From: an uncultured Pseudomonadota bacterium
Lineage (GTDB): Bacteria > Pseudomonadota > Alphaproteobacteria > RF32 > CAG-239
Assembly: GCA_949292375.1 (NCBI GenBank)
Contig: CASEZG010000001.1
Location: 124,679-188,678, forward strand
Direction: 5' to 3'
Length of the DNA: 64,000 nucleotides
Numbering within the stretch: position 1 is the first letter of the stretch; every line of letters starts with the position of its first letter. A program made the translations under genes and the position numbers. This document shows, piece after piece, positions 18,074 to 26,585 of the stretch. Below the pieces are notes generated by a model. It ran no database searches. It saw only the letters and a list, made by a program, of their open reading frames with translations, and was not told where the DNA came from.

Positions 18074-18706
18074 ATGCTAAGCAGACTTTCGGAACTAAAC
18101 GATAAATATGTCCAAAATAATGGATTTGGGGCAGGAGAGGCGGCTTTTGTCTTTACGAATCGAAAGTCTAAACTTGTTTTGTCTGCGCCACACGCGGTTA
18201 AAACGCATCTTAACGGGCAAGTTAAGCCGGCGGATTTGTTTACGGGAGCGTTGGTAGAATTTGTCGGCGAAAAATGTAATATTTCAACGCTTGTTCGCAC
18301 ATCATATCAGGATAAAGAATATTTAGCCGATGAATTTATTAAGGAGCAAAATATCGGAGAAAAATTCTTTTTAGATATTCACGGAATGGTGGATTATGAG
18401 GATTTTGAGTTGGCTGTCGGCACGGGGTTGTTGGAAGCTGATGCATACCAAAAAGCCATAAAGGCCATTGAGGTTGTCGGACAGAGATATGGGTTTCGTA
18501 AGGTTCTTAATCATCCTCATTATTCCGGTATTGCCGGAATGAAAGCTTTGACCGCACGTATGCAGATGCTTACGGGAAAGCCATTGGCTTTGCAGCTGGA
18601 AATCGGACGAAGATACAGAGATTTTGAAAAATTTCCGCTAAAGGTCATAGAAAAGACCATCCCTTTTTTGCAAGAGTTGGTGTTGGGTTTGGAGAAACAG
18701 CTTTAA
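18074..18706 (+). CDS. N-formylglutamate amidohydrolase-like protein
   Basis: A 210-residue protein 11 bp behind the ADP-dependent kinase, probably in its operon. Motifs resemble the N-formylglutamate amidohydrolase fold, a zinc-peptidase-like family: SAPHAV (about 37-42), DIHGM (about 101-105), and a late LQLEIGRRYR segment (about 172-181). The His and Asp-X-His residues could bind a metal. The substrate is unknown, and no histidine-degradation genes are nearby, so a role linked to the kinase is possible but not shown. Confidence 0.6.
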   Translation: MLSRLSELNDKYVQNNGFGAGEAAFVFTNRKSKLVLSAPHAVKTHLNGQVKPADLFTGALVEFVGEKCNISTLVRTSYQDKEYLADEFIKEQNIGEKFFLDIHGMVDYEDFELAVGTGLLEADAYQKAIKAIEVVGQRYGFRKVLNHPHYSGIAGMKALTARMQMLTGKPLALQLEIGRRYRDFEKFPLKVIEKTIPFLQELVLGLEKQL

Positions 18707-18709
18707 GCC

Positions 18710-19249
18710 TTAGTTTTTATCTTTCAGAAAAGCGTTAATTGCATCAATAACGCGTTGAACGGTATTGTCTACTTGCTCTTCTTTGGTCTCAACAATAATG
18801 TCTGCTTCGGAATAGTAGGGGTATTCTTCTTTGATGTATTTTTCCAGTTTGTTTTTTAAGTGCTCATCATTGCCTTTGAGAAAAGGACGATGCTTGCGAC
18901 CGGCTGTGCGATGATAGAGCACGTCTATATCGGCCTTGAGCCAAATAGTGATAGCATGTTCTTTGGCTAAAGCTCTGGTTTGTTCGGCCACAAAAGAGCC
19001 GCCGCCTGAGGCCAAAACACATGGAGCACCTTGCAGCAGACGTTTCATAACGCGTTGTTCGCCGGCACGATATTCTTCTGCACCAAAGCATTTCAAAACA
19101 TCAATCAAAGAAAGACCGGCAGCTTTCTCAATCTCTTGGTCGCCGTCTACAAAGGGAAGATCTAATTTCTTTGCCAGTCTTTTGCCCACACTGGTTTTGC
19201 CGCTTCCCATTAAGCCGACCAGCAGGATTATTTTATCAAATTGTTGCAT
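18710..19249 (-). CDS. aroK: Shikimate kinase
   Basis: Phosphorylates shikimate with ATP in aromatic amino acid synthesis. The P-loop is GLMGSGKT, the shikimate-binding Asp/Arg segments are DGDQEIE and EEYRAGE, the GGG motif is in ASGGGSF, and the lid arginine is in RPFL. It has 179 residues from the ATG at 19249; a TTG seven codons upstream is an alternative. It is convergent with the amidohydrolase-like gene. In most alphaproteobacteria aroB follows aroK, but here the next gene downstream is convergent. Confidence 0.9.
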   Translation of the reverse strand: MQQFDKIILLVGLMGSGKTSVGKRLAKKLDLPFVDGDQEIEKAAGLSLIDVLKCFGAEEYRAGEQRVMKRLLQGAPCVLASGGGSFVAEQTRALAKEHAITIWLKADIDVLYHRTAGRKHRPFLKGNDEHLKNKLEKYIKEEYPYYSEADIIVETKEEQVDNTVQRVIDAINAFLKDKN

Positions 19250-19334
19250 TTTTTTTAATTTTTCTTTCAATCTCTTTTGATAAATAATATAGTGAATCGT
19301 AGATTTAGCAATAATTTTTATAAGGTTATAAGAT

Positions 19335-19478
19335 ATGAGACAGAAAAAATCAAATGCAATATTTTATATTTTGGGTGTTGTTATTTTGGCTGGAGCTTTC
19401 TTTGTGCTTTCTCGCGAAGTTAGCGTTAAGACAGAAGTTGTTGAGCAGCCTTTGGAAAATACGTTTTTAAATAAATAA
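19335..19478 (+). CDS. 47-residue single-pass membrane protein
   Basis: A short gene between aroK (divergent) and xerD. The peptide begins MRQKKSNAIF, has one hydrophobic helix (about 9-28), and a polar C-terminus outside. AAGG lies nine bases before the ATG, and the stop is 8 bp before the xerD ATG, so it is probably translated and coupled to xerD. Small single-helix proteins are found at this place (between aroK and xerD) in other alphaproteobacteria. The function is unknown. Confidence 0.65.
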   Translation: MRQKKSNAIFYILGVVILAGAFFVLSREVSVKTEVVEQPLENTFLNK

Positions 19479-19486
19479 AGTTAAAA

Positions 19487-20392
19487 ATGCAGAATTTCGG
19501 AATCGATGAGTTTTTGGAGATGATGGTAGCCGAAAAAGGGGCTGCTCAAAATACGCTTGAGGCTTATCGACGAGATGTTCAGCAGTTTATAGATTTTGTT
19601 GCTGCAAAGGATGTTTCTGATTTTACGAGGGCTGATGTTTCAGCTTTTGTGCAAGACTTGGGCGAGCGCAAATTTTCGCCTAAAACCGTTGCAAGAAAGC
19701 TCTCGGCCGTGCGTGAGTATTTTAAGTTTTTGTATTCGGAAAAAGAGATTAAAGATAATCCGGCGGCAAATGTTCTATCTCCTAAAAAAGAAAAGTCTTT
19801 GCCAAAGTTTTTGACCGAAGAAGAAATCAGATTGCTGATTGAGGCGGCAAAGGCTCATTCAGATTTTCGGCACAAAAGAACGGCGGTTATGTTGGAGTTG
19901 ATGTATGCCTGCGGTTTGCGTGTGTCCGAGCTTGTCAGTCTGCCGGAAAATTGCATAAATTATGATAAAAAGCAGATTATGCTTAAAGGCAAAGGCAGCA
20001 AAGAGCGAATCGTTCCCGTGGCTCCGGCGGCGTTGAATGCTGTTTCCGAGTATATGACTTATCGGGATTATTTTTTGAAAGCAGGCCGAAAATCGATTTG
20101 GTTGTTTCCTTCCAAAATATCTTCTTCCGGACATATTACGCGGGATGCTTTTTTTAAAAACATTAAAGATGCAGCGATAGAGGCGGGTTTGCCTCGCGAA
20201 AGAGTTACGCCGCATGTTTTGCGCCACTCCTTTGCCACCCATTTGCTCAACCATGATGTGGATTTGCGCTCCGTGCAAAAAATGCTCGGGCATGAAGATA
20301 TCGGCACGACCGAAATATATACCCATATCATCTCCGAAGCGTTGATTAGGAAGGTGCAGAGTAAACACCCTCTGGCTAAAAAACTCGTATAA
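19487..20392 (+). CDS. xerD: Tyrosine recombinase XerD
   Basis: Resolves chromosome dimers at dif together with XerC and FtsK. It has 301 residues, with a SAM-like N-terminal DNA-binding domain and a catalytic domain carrying the R-H-R-H-Y set: Arg in CGLRVSEL, HVLRHSFATHLL, LGHEDI and the nucleophile in TEIYTH. The final codons (KLV and the stop) lie inside a palindromic repeat element that begins at 20379, so the element supplies this protein's C-terminus. XerC is the alternative identity. The ftsK gene in this window is disrupted. Confidence 0.88.
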   Translation: MQNFGIDEFLEMMVAEKGAAQNTLEAYRRDVQQFIDFVAAKDVSDFTRADVSAFVQDLGERKFSPKTVARKLSAVREYFKFLYSEKEIKDNPAANVLSPKKEKSLPKFLTEEEIRLLIEAAKAHSDFRHKRTAVMLELMYACGLRVSELVSLPENCINYDKKQIMLKGKGSKERIVPVAPAALNAVSEYMTYRDYFLKAGRKSIWLFPSKISSSGHITRDAFFKNIKDAAIEAGLPRERVTPHVLRHSFATHLLNHDVDLRSVQKMLGHEDIGTTEIYTHIISEALIRKVQSKHPLAKKLV

Positions 20393-20503
20393 TGGGTAAC
20401 TAATACAGAAACTGCGGGGTAAAATTTTTAGTCATGTACTTCTGTGTACACTCAAAAAATTTTTCCCTTGTTTCTTATTATTTACCTCATTCTCCGAGTT
20501 TTT
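20379..20503. repeat. 125-bp palindromic repeat element
   Basis: AAAAACTCG (20379-20387) and CGAGTTTTT (20495-20503) are perfect terminal inverted repeats. The similarity continues inward: left AATGGGTAACTAATA against AATGAGGTAAATAATA read from the right end on the other strand. The exact centre is TGTAC-TTCTGT-GTACA (20435-20450). The whole element can fold into one long imperfect hairpin. It overlaps the 3' end of xerD. The ends, the core and the length match the repeat in hemW at 45793-45913. Confidence 0.75.
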
Positions 20504-20604
20504 ACAAAAAGTGGTCATCTAGTACAGATTTTGCAGGTCAAAAGTGTCCTCACGACCTTCATTCTCCAAGTTTTTACAAAACTCGTATAAGGGTTATCTG
20601 GTAG
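20504..20604. repeat. Degenerate partial copies of the palindromic element
   Basis: Behind the complete element come a shortened unit ending in CATTCTCCAAGTTTTTAC (compare CATTCTCCGAGTTTTTAC at 20488-20505) and then another left end, AAAACTCGTATAAGGGTT (20577-20594), against AAAACTCGTATAATGGGT at 20380. The locus is therefore a decayed tandem array. Confidence 0.6.
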
Positions 20605-20619
20605 TTGTGCAAGAAAATT

Positions 20620-20660
20620 TAAAAAAATTACGGGAGGGTGCGGTTAAGCAACTCCTCCCG
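20620..20660 (-). terminator. Terminator of the gene at 20678-21553
   Basis: CGGGAGG (20631-20637) pairs with CCTCCCG (20654-20660). On the minus strand the hairpin is followed by TAATTTTTTT. It points leftward. Confidence 0.7.
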
Positions 20661-20677
20661 AGGTTTGACATCATAAT

Positions 20678-21553
20678 TCATTTTTCTAAGCTCTCTGCGT
20701 ATTTTTTGCAGAAGAGCTCCAGTAAGTCTCTTACCGTGCTTTCGTCGGTGATTTCTTCCGAAAGCGTTTGGAAGACTTGAATGTTCAACTCATCCTCTGT
20801 CCATGCGATGGCAAGATCCCATTCCTGAGGACCAAATCCAACCGGATGCAGTTCTTTTACCTGACAAGCCAATAAAGTTTCGTTCAGCTCCTTCCCAACC
20901 ATCTGCGCATAAATGACTGCAGCTTTGGTTTTGAATCTTTCGATGAGCTGTTCTTTCGTTGGTGGCAGGGCCTTTAGAACTCGAGCTCTGACATCCGAAA
21001 TTTTTTCATTCCCGGCACTGAAATATTCTGCAACATCGTTGAATGTTGCTTCTTCATCCAGATAAGCCAATGGTTGGCTATCTGCCGAACTTAACGGACG
21101 ACCAGTCAGATATTCCAAGGCTTCTACCAAATCAATCAGTAAAGTTCTTGGTATTGCCGGACTATCAACCTTTTTTTCTAAATCGCGCAAAAAACAACCT
21201 GATTTGTCGATGAAGAATTTCTTTATTTCGTATGAGTCCTTGAATGTAAGGATACTACTTTCTTCGCCGGCATAGAATTTAACGATATTTTCAAAATTTA
21301 ATTCTTTTTGAAAATAAGTTAAACCAAGACGGTTGAATTTCTGATTGGTTTTTTGTGCAATGATCTTGACGGCATTGCAGAAGTTTATTGCTCTGAAAAA
21401 AGCGGGAGCTTTCATCAGAACTTCCCCAGCCTGAGAAGGATCTTCTGAGTTAAACACTACCTCGCCGTTTGTTCCGGCGTACAATGGTTTCAACTTCGGT
21501 GATCTGTCTACCAGCTCCTGAGCCAGTAAAGCAGAGATTTCAAATTTGTTCAT
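20678..21553 (-). CDS. Protein of unknown function (291 aa)
   Basis: I do not recognise this gene. It encodes a soluble-looking 291-residue protein without signal peptide or membrane helices. Short helical segments of similar pattern recur (TFNDVAEYF, TVRDLLELF, NFENIVKFY), suggesting degenerate internal repeats. The C-terminal TVRDLLELF resembles TIKDLIEFY at the end of the next gene upstream, so the two may be related. There is no Shine-Dalgarno sequence before the ATG, but a good promoter lies 33 bases upstream. Codon use is a little less AT-biased than in its neighbours. It sits between a repeat array and rsmA, which fits a lineage-specific insertion. Confidence 0.65.
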   Translation of the reverse strand: MNKFEISALLAQELVDRSPKLKPLYAGTNGEVVFNSEDPSQAGEVLMKAPAFFRAINFCNAVKIIAQKTNQKFNRLGLTYFQKELNFENIVKFYAGEESSILTFKDSYEIKKFFIDKSGCFLRDLEKKVDSPAIPRTLLIDLVEALEYLTGRPLSSADSQPLAYLDEEATFNDVAEYFSAGNEKISDVRARVLKALPPTKEQLIERFKTKAAVIYAQMVGKELNETLLACQVKELHPVGFGPQEWDLAIAWTEDELNIQVFQTLSEEITDESTVRDLLELFCKKYAESLEK

Positions 21554-21585
21554 AATAAAAATTAATTTTTAAAAGTTATGGAGGG

Positions 21586-21614
21586 AAAATAGCACTTTGA
21601 AGTTTTAAAATCAA
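21586..21614 (-). promoter_or_regulatory. Promoter of the gene at 20678-21553
   Basis: Read on the minus strand: TTGATT, 17 bp, TATTTT. The first 12 bases, TTGATTTTAAAA, are identical to those of the promoter at 22281-22309. Confidence 0.55.
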
Positions 21615-21639
21615 GAGTTAATTTGGGCAAAATTGACAA

Positions 21640-21675
21640 AAAAAGAGAGCCGATGGGGCTCTCTTTGAATTTTTT
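21640..21675 (-). terminator. Terminator between the two unknown genes
   Basis: AAAGAGAGCC (21642-21651) pairs perfectly with GGCTCTCTTT (21657-21666). T-runs on both strands would allow it to work in either direction; it ends the transcript of 21685-22233. Confidence 0.8.
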
Positions 21676-21684
21676 TGATAAAAA

Positions 21685-22233
21685 CTATTCATCCGAGTAA
21701 AATTCTATCAAATCTTTGATAGTTTTTTTGAGGATGAAGTCTTCATCCGGTATTTTTCCGAATCGGTCCTTGCACCAGCTCAGAACCGTTCGGTAGAAGT
21801 TATAATCCCTGAAATCTGCCGGAAGCATCATATTAATTTGTGTGCTTTCATCCAGAGTTTCAGCGTCCCGATTCAGACAATCAGCCAAAAACTGTTTTAC
21901 CTGCGTGGCTGTTGTCTTGGGTTTCATCAGTTCCGCCCGAATCAAGGCTGATGTTTTAGGGTCGGAGCAGAAAAATTCGGCAAACTTTATCGCCGGTAAG
22001 TCTTTTTCTTGCAGGCGCCGCTCTACATAATCCCATTCGGCTCGGTTCGTGAGAGCGAAAGAGGTTTGTCCGGCGCGGGCTCTCATTTGATCAACTATTT
22101 CCTTGAAATAGGTGAAGGATACTTTTCCTCCATTTAAGGAAATCATAAGGCCTTCTACTTGTTGTTTGGTGAAGGCGGTCTTGTGACGGATGATGTTAAT
22201 CGCATCTCTCCGCCTAAAAGTTGCTGTAGCCAT
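21685..22233 (-). CDS. Protein of unknown function (182 aa)
   Basis: An unrecognised cytosolic protein. The N-terminus is basic (MATATFRRRDA) and the rest is predicted helical. It ends in TIKDLIEFYSDE, similar in pattern to the end of its downstream neighbour. There is no Shine-Dalgarno sequence before the ATG. It has its own promoter, nearly identical in its -35 region to that of the neighbour, and its own terminator, so the two genes are separately transcribed but probably regulated alike. No function is proposed. Confidence 0.65.
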   Translation of the reverse strand: MATATFRRRDAINIIRHKTAFTKQQVEGLMISLNGGKVSFTYFKEIVDQMRARAGQTSFALTNRAEWDYVERRLQEKDLPAIKFAEFFCSDPKTSALIRAELMKPKTTATQVKQFLADCLNRDAETLDESTQINMMLPADFRDYNFYRTVLSWCKDRFGKIPDEDFILKKTIKDLIEFYSDE

Positions 22234-22280
22234 AATATTAAGTTTTGATTAGACATCATAATTTGATTTTTGGAATTACC

Positions 22281-22309
22281 TTATATATCAGCATTCTTTT
22301 AAAATCAAC
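22281..22309 (-). promoter_or_regulatory. Promoter of the gene at 21685-22233
   Basis: On the minus strand: TTGATT, 17 bp, TATAAG, about 48 bases before the ATG. It shares TTGATTTTAAAA with the promoter at 21586-21614. Confidence 0.6.
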
Positions 22310-22328
22310 AAAAATCGACAAAAACGCT

Positions 22329-23180
22329 TTAGAGAAGGCGGGCAAGAGCTAAATATTGCTCAGGCGTCAGTTCTTCTGCGCGCATTGTTAGCGGAATATT
22401 TAATTTTTGGCAAAGCAGCTCCAGATTGGAAATAGATTTTAGGCTTTGGCGAATCATTTTGCGACGTTGACCAAAAGCTAAGGTTGTTAAACGTTCAATA
22501 TTGGCGATGTCTTTTTCTGAAAGACCTGAATGTAAAGGCGTAAATAATAAAACCGATGACCAAATTTTTGGTGCGGGAACAAAACATTCGGGGTTTAAGT
22601 CAAACAGCTTTTCTACTTTGCAAAGCAATTGTGATAAAACTGAAATGCGTCCGTAATCTTTGGTTTTGGTTTTGGCCATGATACGTTCGGCAACTTCTTT
22701 TTGAAACATCAGGGTTAGACTGGTAAAGTTTTCAATGTCTTTGAGCCAACTTATGAGCAGAGGAACAGAAATATTATAAGGCAAATTGCTGACGATATGT
22801 CTTGGCGCATCAGCCAAGGCGGCCAGATTTTGCTTAAGTGCATCACCGTTTATAATGGTTAATCTATCTCCGACTTTGTTTTTTATTTCTTGCATAATGT
22901 CTATGCAGCGCTCGTCCATCTCAATGACTGTTAAATTATCCGGTTCCGCGCTCAAGATGGCTCGGGTTAACCCTCCTGGTCCGGGGCCAATCTCAAAGAC
23001 ATTGGCTCCCTTATAATCTGACAAGTTTTGGCCGGCGAGCGATAAACGAATTATTTTATCCGTGATGTTTTGGTCTAGTAAAAAGTTTTGACCTAAGGCT
23101 TTTTTTGCCATCAAACCATGAGCCTCGACAGTGGTACGAAGCGCAGGCAACATCTTTATTTTTTCACTTAGGCTAAGCAT
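22329..23180 (-). CDS. rsmA: 16S rRNA dimethyladenosine transferase (KsgA)
   Basis: Dimethylates A1518 and A1519 in helix 45 of 16S rRNA, a late step in 30S assembly. It has 283 residues, with a SAM-binding VFEIGPGPGGLTRA motif, acidic residues in VIEMDERC, and the catalytic NLPYNIS motif (family NLPYNI). The C-terminal helical domain is complete. The ATG lies 2 bp behind the surA stop. In alphaproteobacteria pdxA is usually between surA and rsmA; it is absent here. Confidence 0.93.
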   Translation of the reverse strand: MLSLSEKIKMLPALRTTVEAHGLMAKKALGQNFLLDQNITDKIIRLSLAGQNLSDYKGANVFEIGPGPGGLTRAILSAEPDNLTVIEMDERCIDIMQEIKNKVGDRLTIINGDALKQNLAALADAPRHIVSNLPYNISVPLLISWLKDIENFTSLTLMFQKEVAERIMAKTKTKDYGRISVLSQLLCKVEKLFDLNPECFVPAPKIWSSVLLFTPLHSGLSEKDIANIERLTTLAFGQRRKMIRQSLKSISNLELLCQKLNIPLTMRAEELTPEQYLALARLL

Positions 23181-23182
23181 CT

Positions 23183-24283
23183 TTACATTCTGACTTCAAC
23201 AACGGAGGCTTGACGGAGTTCTTGCAAGTGTTTGGCTGCAAGTTCTTCCATCCGACGTTCTTCCAAGAATTTTTTTATGTTTTCTTTTGTCGGGGTTTCT
23301 GCCTTATCCTTTTTAGGGTCAAAAATTCTTTCTAATTTTAAGATATAGTAGTCTTGTCCGACTTTGATGGGATCAGACACTTCTCCGGCTTTTAGTTTTC
23401 CGAGAGCTTTTTTTAGCGGAGCAATTAGGCGTTCTTTGTTTATCCAGCCTAAATTTCCGCCTTTCGATGAACTTGGGGCTTCGGAAAATTGCATGGCGTA
23501 GAGATCAAAGCGCGGATCTTGTCTGAGATTTGAGACCAAAACGTCTAAGTTTTTGGCATTTTTATTTTTTATCAAAATTTCTGATACCATATATTTGGGC
23601 GTGCTTAAGTCTTTATCAGCTTCCTTTTGGGCTGTTTCAATTTCTTTTTCGGTTAATTCGCCTTCGGCATAAGACAGTTTTCTGATTATGCGAATCCAAG
23701 CTAAGTCCGATTTCATTTGTTCCAAGAAAACATCATAGTTAACACCGTTTTCTTTTAGAATTTGTTTGAGTTTTCCGGCCGGGATTTTGTTGCTTGTCTC
23801 AAAAAACTTGACGGATTGTTCAATGTCTTTGTCGCTGATGGTAATGCCGTTTTTTTCAGCATCTTGCAGCTTTAATTTTTCATCGATGGCTGCTTGCAAG
23901 GTTCTTTGAACAATCATGTTTTGGGTTTGTTCATTAACCGGAATGCGTGTGTTCATGACAAAAGCATTGATACGGTTTTGTAGGTCTTCAGTAGTTATGA
24001 TTTCTCCATTGACTACAGCAACGATTTTAACGGCTCCCGGAAAAATGATTTGAGGTTTTGTCGGAGCTGGCTGGGCTTGCTTTATGACTGAGGATGGTTG
24101 CTCTTGTTTTATAACGGAAGTTTGAGAATCTGTTTCGGAAGAATCTGTTTCAGAATCCCCTTCAAACATAACGGAATTGCCGTTGGGTTGATTCCTTTGG
24201 CCGATAGAAGAAAGGTCAAGAGCCATTGTAGGCATTGTAGTAATCGTACTGAGCAGAAAGGCTGTTATAAAAATTTTTTTCAT
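23183..24283 (-). CDS. surA: Periplasmic peptidyl-prolyl isomerase SurA-like
   Basis: A chaperone/isomerase for outer-membrane proteins, including LptD encoded next to it. The ATG at 24283 is preceded by AAGGAGAAAGTTT and starts a signal peptide cleaved near MALA. The 366 residues hold a low-complexity Gln/Ser linker, a SurA_N helical region (about 90-205) and a single parvulin domain (about 215-320) with the FSEAPSSSKGGNLGW segment. Single-parvulin SurA is usual in alphaproteobacteria; enterobacterial SurA has two. Confidence 0.88.
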   Translation of the reverse strand: MKKIFITAFLLSTITTMPTMALDLSSIGQRNQPNGNSVMFEGDSETDSSETDSQTSVIKQEQPSSVIKQAQPAPTKPQIIFPGAVKIVAVVNGEIITTEDLQNRINAFVMNTRIPVNEQTQNMIVQRTLQAAIDEKLKLQDAEKNGITISDKDIEQSVKFFETSNKIPAGKLKQILKENGVNYDVFLEQMKSDLAWIRIIRKLSYAEGELTEKEIETAQKEADKDLSTPKYMVSEILIKNKNAKNLDVLVSNLRQDPRFDLYAMQFSEAPSSSKGGNLGWINKERLIAPLKKALGKLKAGEVSDPIKVGQDYYILKLERIFDPKKDKAETPTKENIKKFLEERRMEELAAKHLQELRQASVVEVRM

Positions 24284-24299
24284 AAACTTTCTCCTTATT

Positions 24300-26585
24300 T
24301 TATTTTGAGCCAAAGCCGCCTAAAGTTTTGAGCAGGAAGGAAACGCTGAACTCATAATTTCCTTCATATTCGGGGTCGTTTGAGTGGTAGCGATGGATGT
24401 CGGTTATGAGTTTGAAACATTCATCCTCGTAAATTATTTCTCCGCCATGTTCAATGGAGCCTCCTTTGGGGGCAAGGTCTTGTCTGTTATAGATGGTTAA
24501 GCTCCAGTCTTTTGTAAGCTTGGCGGTTACTGATATGTATAGTTCTTTTCTTTCTTTGTTGTCGTAAAAATTTTCAAAAGAATTATTTTTTTGTAAATAA
24601 ATATATGAAACATAAGTTCTCAGCATATTGGGGCCAAAAGAGGAACCTAGTTCGCTGTATTTTTGTTCCAGAGTATCTTTATCTAAACGGAAACGGTAGG
24701 TTAAATCCAGAAAATCTGACGGAGCGGCATAGATGCGTCCGACATAGTCCGTGAAGTTGCTGTCCTCATCAATATTTTGGGTAAAGCTTTCGTCTTTGTT
24801 GAATTTATAGCTTTGAGCGATGAATGCTGATGTTCTACCTAAAATGTTACCGTAAGAGCTCCAATTGATACCATAGCTGATACGACTTCCCGTGTCATTG
24901 CGGTCATAACCGGGGTAACGATCCAGATTTAGGATATTTGCATCGGATAATTCGATATCCTGACTGTCCTCATTAGGGATTTTGTCTTCCTCATTTCCGC
25001 CGTTGGGTGCTGCAACAGCAACGATTACGGGTTCTAAAATTTGACGAGAGTTTTCTGTTGCTCTGACAAAAGGCAGCCGCCACTCTAAGCCGACTTGAGG
25101 GAAAACTCTTGCAACGCCACCGGTAAAATTTTCATTTTCAGAATTTGTATAGTTATCTACATAATATAAGTCTGATTTGACAGATGCTACCATGCGGTAT
25201 TTTTCACCATATGGACTTGTGTATGGTAAAACCCAAGAATTTATCATTGAGGCGCGTTGGGTGCTGACATCTTCTTCACGGTAGATTGAAGCAAAATCAA
25301 AGTTTGTTTTGTTATATGCACCGTATGGTCCGACATCGCTTATGTTTTCATATGAGATGAGCGGTGCAACAAAAGGTTTGTTTATGCTGCGGCGGTTAAA
25401 TTCGTTTTTGTCTGCTTCTCGGAGGTTGTAGCTGACAAGTTTGTAATAATATGCTTCCACGGAGGCATAATTTCTATTGTCGAAACCCTGCATTCTTAAA
25501 CGAGATGTTAGCCAAGTGTCATCTTTGTCAGGCAGAGATAAATCTTTTAAGTATAAACTGTCTGAAGCATAGTTGATGTCAGCGTCAGCAAGCCAGAAAT
25601 CATTGAGTTCGTAACGCGCTTTTACAAATAAGCTACCACGGTTTTTTTCTTTGTCTTCATCGTATAAAAATGAACCTTGGGCATCAATATCGCCGTTATA
25701 AAAATATTTTCTATATTGTCCGTCCCAAACTATGCCTTTGTCATAACTTAGTATTGGTGAAAAAACTAAATCTTCGTGATCGGATATATTCCAAAAATAA
25801 CGAGGCTGGAAAAAACCACCAAGATAAGATGAACTACCCATTGTCGGCGCAATAAAACCGGAACGGCGTTTTACGCTAGGGTCCGGATGGGATAAAAACG
25901 GCGTGTAAAAAACAGGTACGCCTTTTACTTCCAAAAAGGCATCATTGTAGTAGATATTTTGACTTTGGGCATCATGTTTGACTTTTCGAGCTTTTATCTG
26001 CCATAAAGGATCCTTGGTTTGGCATACATCACATGGAGAGTATACAACATTTTCCATTACTTTGTTATCATTGGCAAGTTTGCGGAATTTGCTCGCGGCT
26101 ATGCGGGTTTCATCCTTCATGATAATACGGACATCAGTCATATGTCCTTTGGTCATTTGGTCATCAAGCTCAACGTAATCCGAAAAAACAACGGTGCCGT
26201 CTGCTTGTACAATGCTTACGTTTCCGACAGCTGTTACAATGTCATCTTTTTGGTTATAAATAACCTTATCTGCTTTTAGGCTTTGATCTTTGCGAATGAT
26301 ATTAACATCTCCAACGGCCGTGATTGTTTGCAGCTCTTTATTATCTATCATTTCATCGGCACTGAAGTAGATGTCTTCAGTTTCTTTTTCGATACCTTGC
26401 TCTGACTGGGGTTTTTTATCCATAAATGAAGTAATGTTATATTGCGGATTGAGTTCTGCGTAAGGTGTTGCTTTGGGAAGCTCAACGCGGAAAGGCTCTG
26501 GCTCGAATGCCACGGACGGTGCCGCAGACGCAGTCCAGAGAGCTACGGTTGTCCAAAATAGATTATGGCTAAAAAGTTTAGTCAT
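24300..26585 (-). CDS. lptD: LPS-assembly outer-membrane protein LptD
   Basis: The beta-barrel that inserts lipopolysaccharide into the outer leaflet. It has 761 residues from the ATG at 26585, which overlaps the lptF stop by eight bases. The order is: signal peptide cleaved around residue 25, periplasmic OstA/jellyroll domain with repeated AVGDVNI and AVGNVSI strands (about 65-150), a CDVC pair (about 195), then the barrel with PSVKRRSGFIAPTMG and many aromatic strands ending in a final Phe-rich strand. The operon order lptF-lptD-surA-rsmA supports the call. Confidence 0.93.
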   Translation of the reverse strand: MTKLFSHNLFWTTVALWTASAAPSVAFEPEPFRVELPKATPYAELNPQYNITSFMDKKPQSEQGIEKETEDIYFSADEMIDNKELQTITAVGDVNIIRKDQSLKADKVIYNQKDDIVTAVGNVSIVQADGTVVFSDYVELDDQMTKGHMTDVRIIMKDETRIAASKFRKLANDNKVMENVVYSPCDVCQTKDPLWQIKARKVKHDAQSQNIYYNDAFLEVKGVPVFYTPFLSHPDPSVKRRSGFIAPTMGSSSYLGGFFQPRYFWNISDHEDLVFSPILSYDKGIVWDGQYRKYFYNGDIDAQGSFLYDEDKEKNRGSLFVKARYELNDFWLADADINYASDSLYLKDLSLPDKDDTWLTSRLRMQGFDNRNYASVEAYYYKLVSYNLREADKNEFNRRSINKPFVAPLISYENISDVGPYGAYNKTNFDFASIYREEDVSTQRASMINSWVLPYTSPYGEKYRMVASVKSDLYYVDNYTNSENENFTGGVARVFPQVGLEWRLPFVRATENSRQILEPVIVAVAAPNGGNEEDKIPNEDSQDIELSDANILNLDRYPGYDRNDTGSRISYGINWSSYGNILGRTSAFIAQSYKFNKDESFTQNIDEDSNFTDYVGRIYAAPSDFLDLTYRFRLDKDTLEQKYSELGSSFGPNMLRTYVSYIYLQKNNSFENFYDNKERKELYISVTAKLTKDWSLTIYNRQDLAPKGGSIEHGGEIIYEDECFKLITDIHRYHSNDPEYEGNYEFSVSFLLKTLGGFGSK

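Noticed and set aside
20400..20640. Attachment site of an integrated element next to xerD
   Set aside because: The repeats are palindromic and tandemly degenerate, and there is no integrase other than housekeeping XerD and no matching distal copy beyond 22.3 kb.
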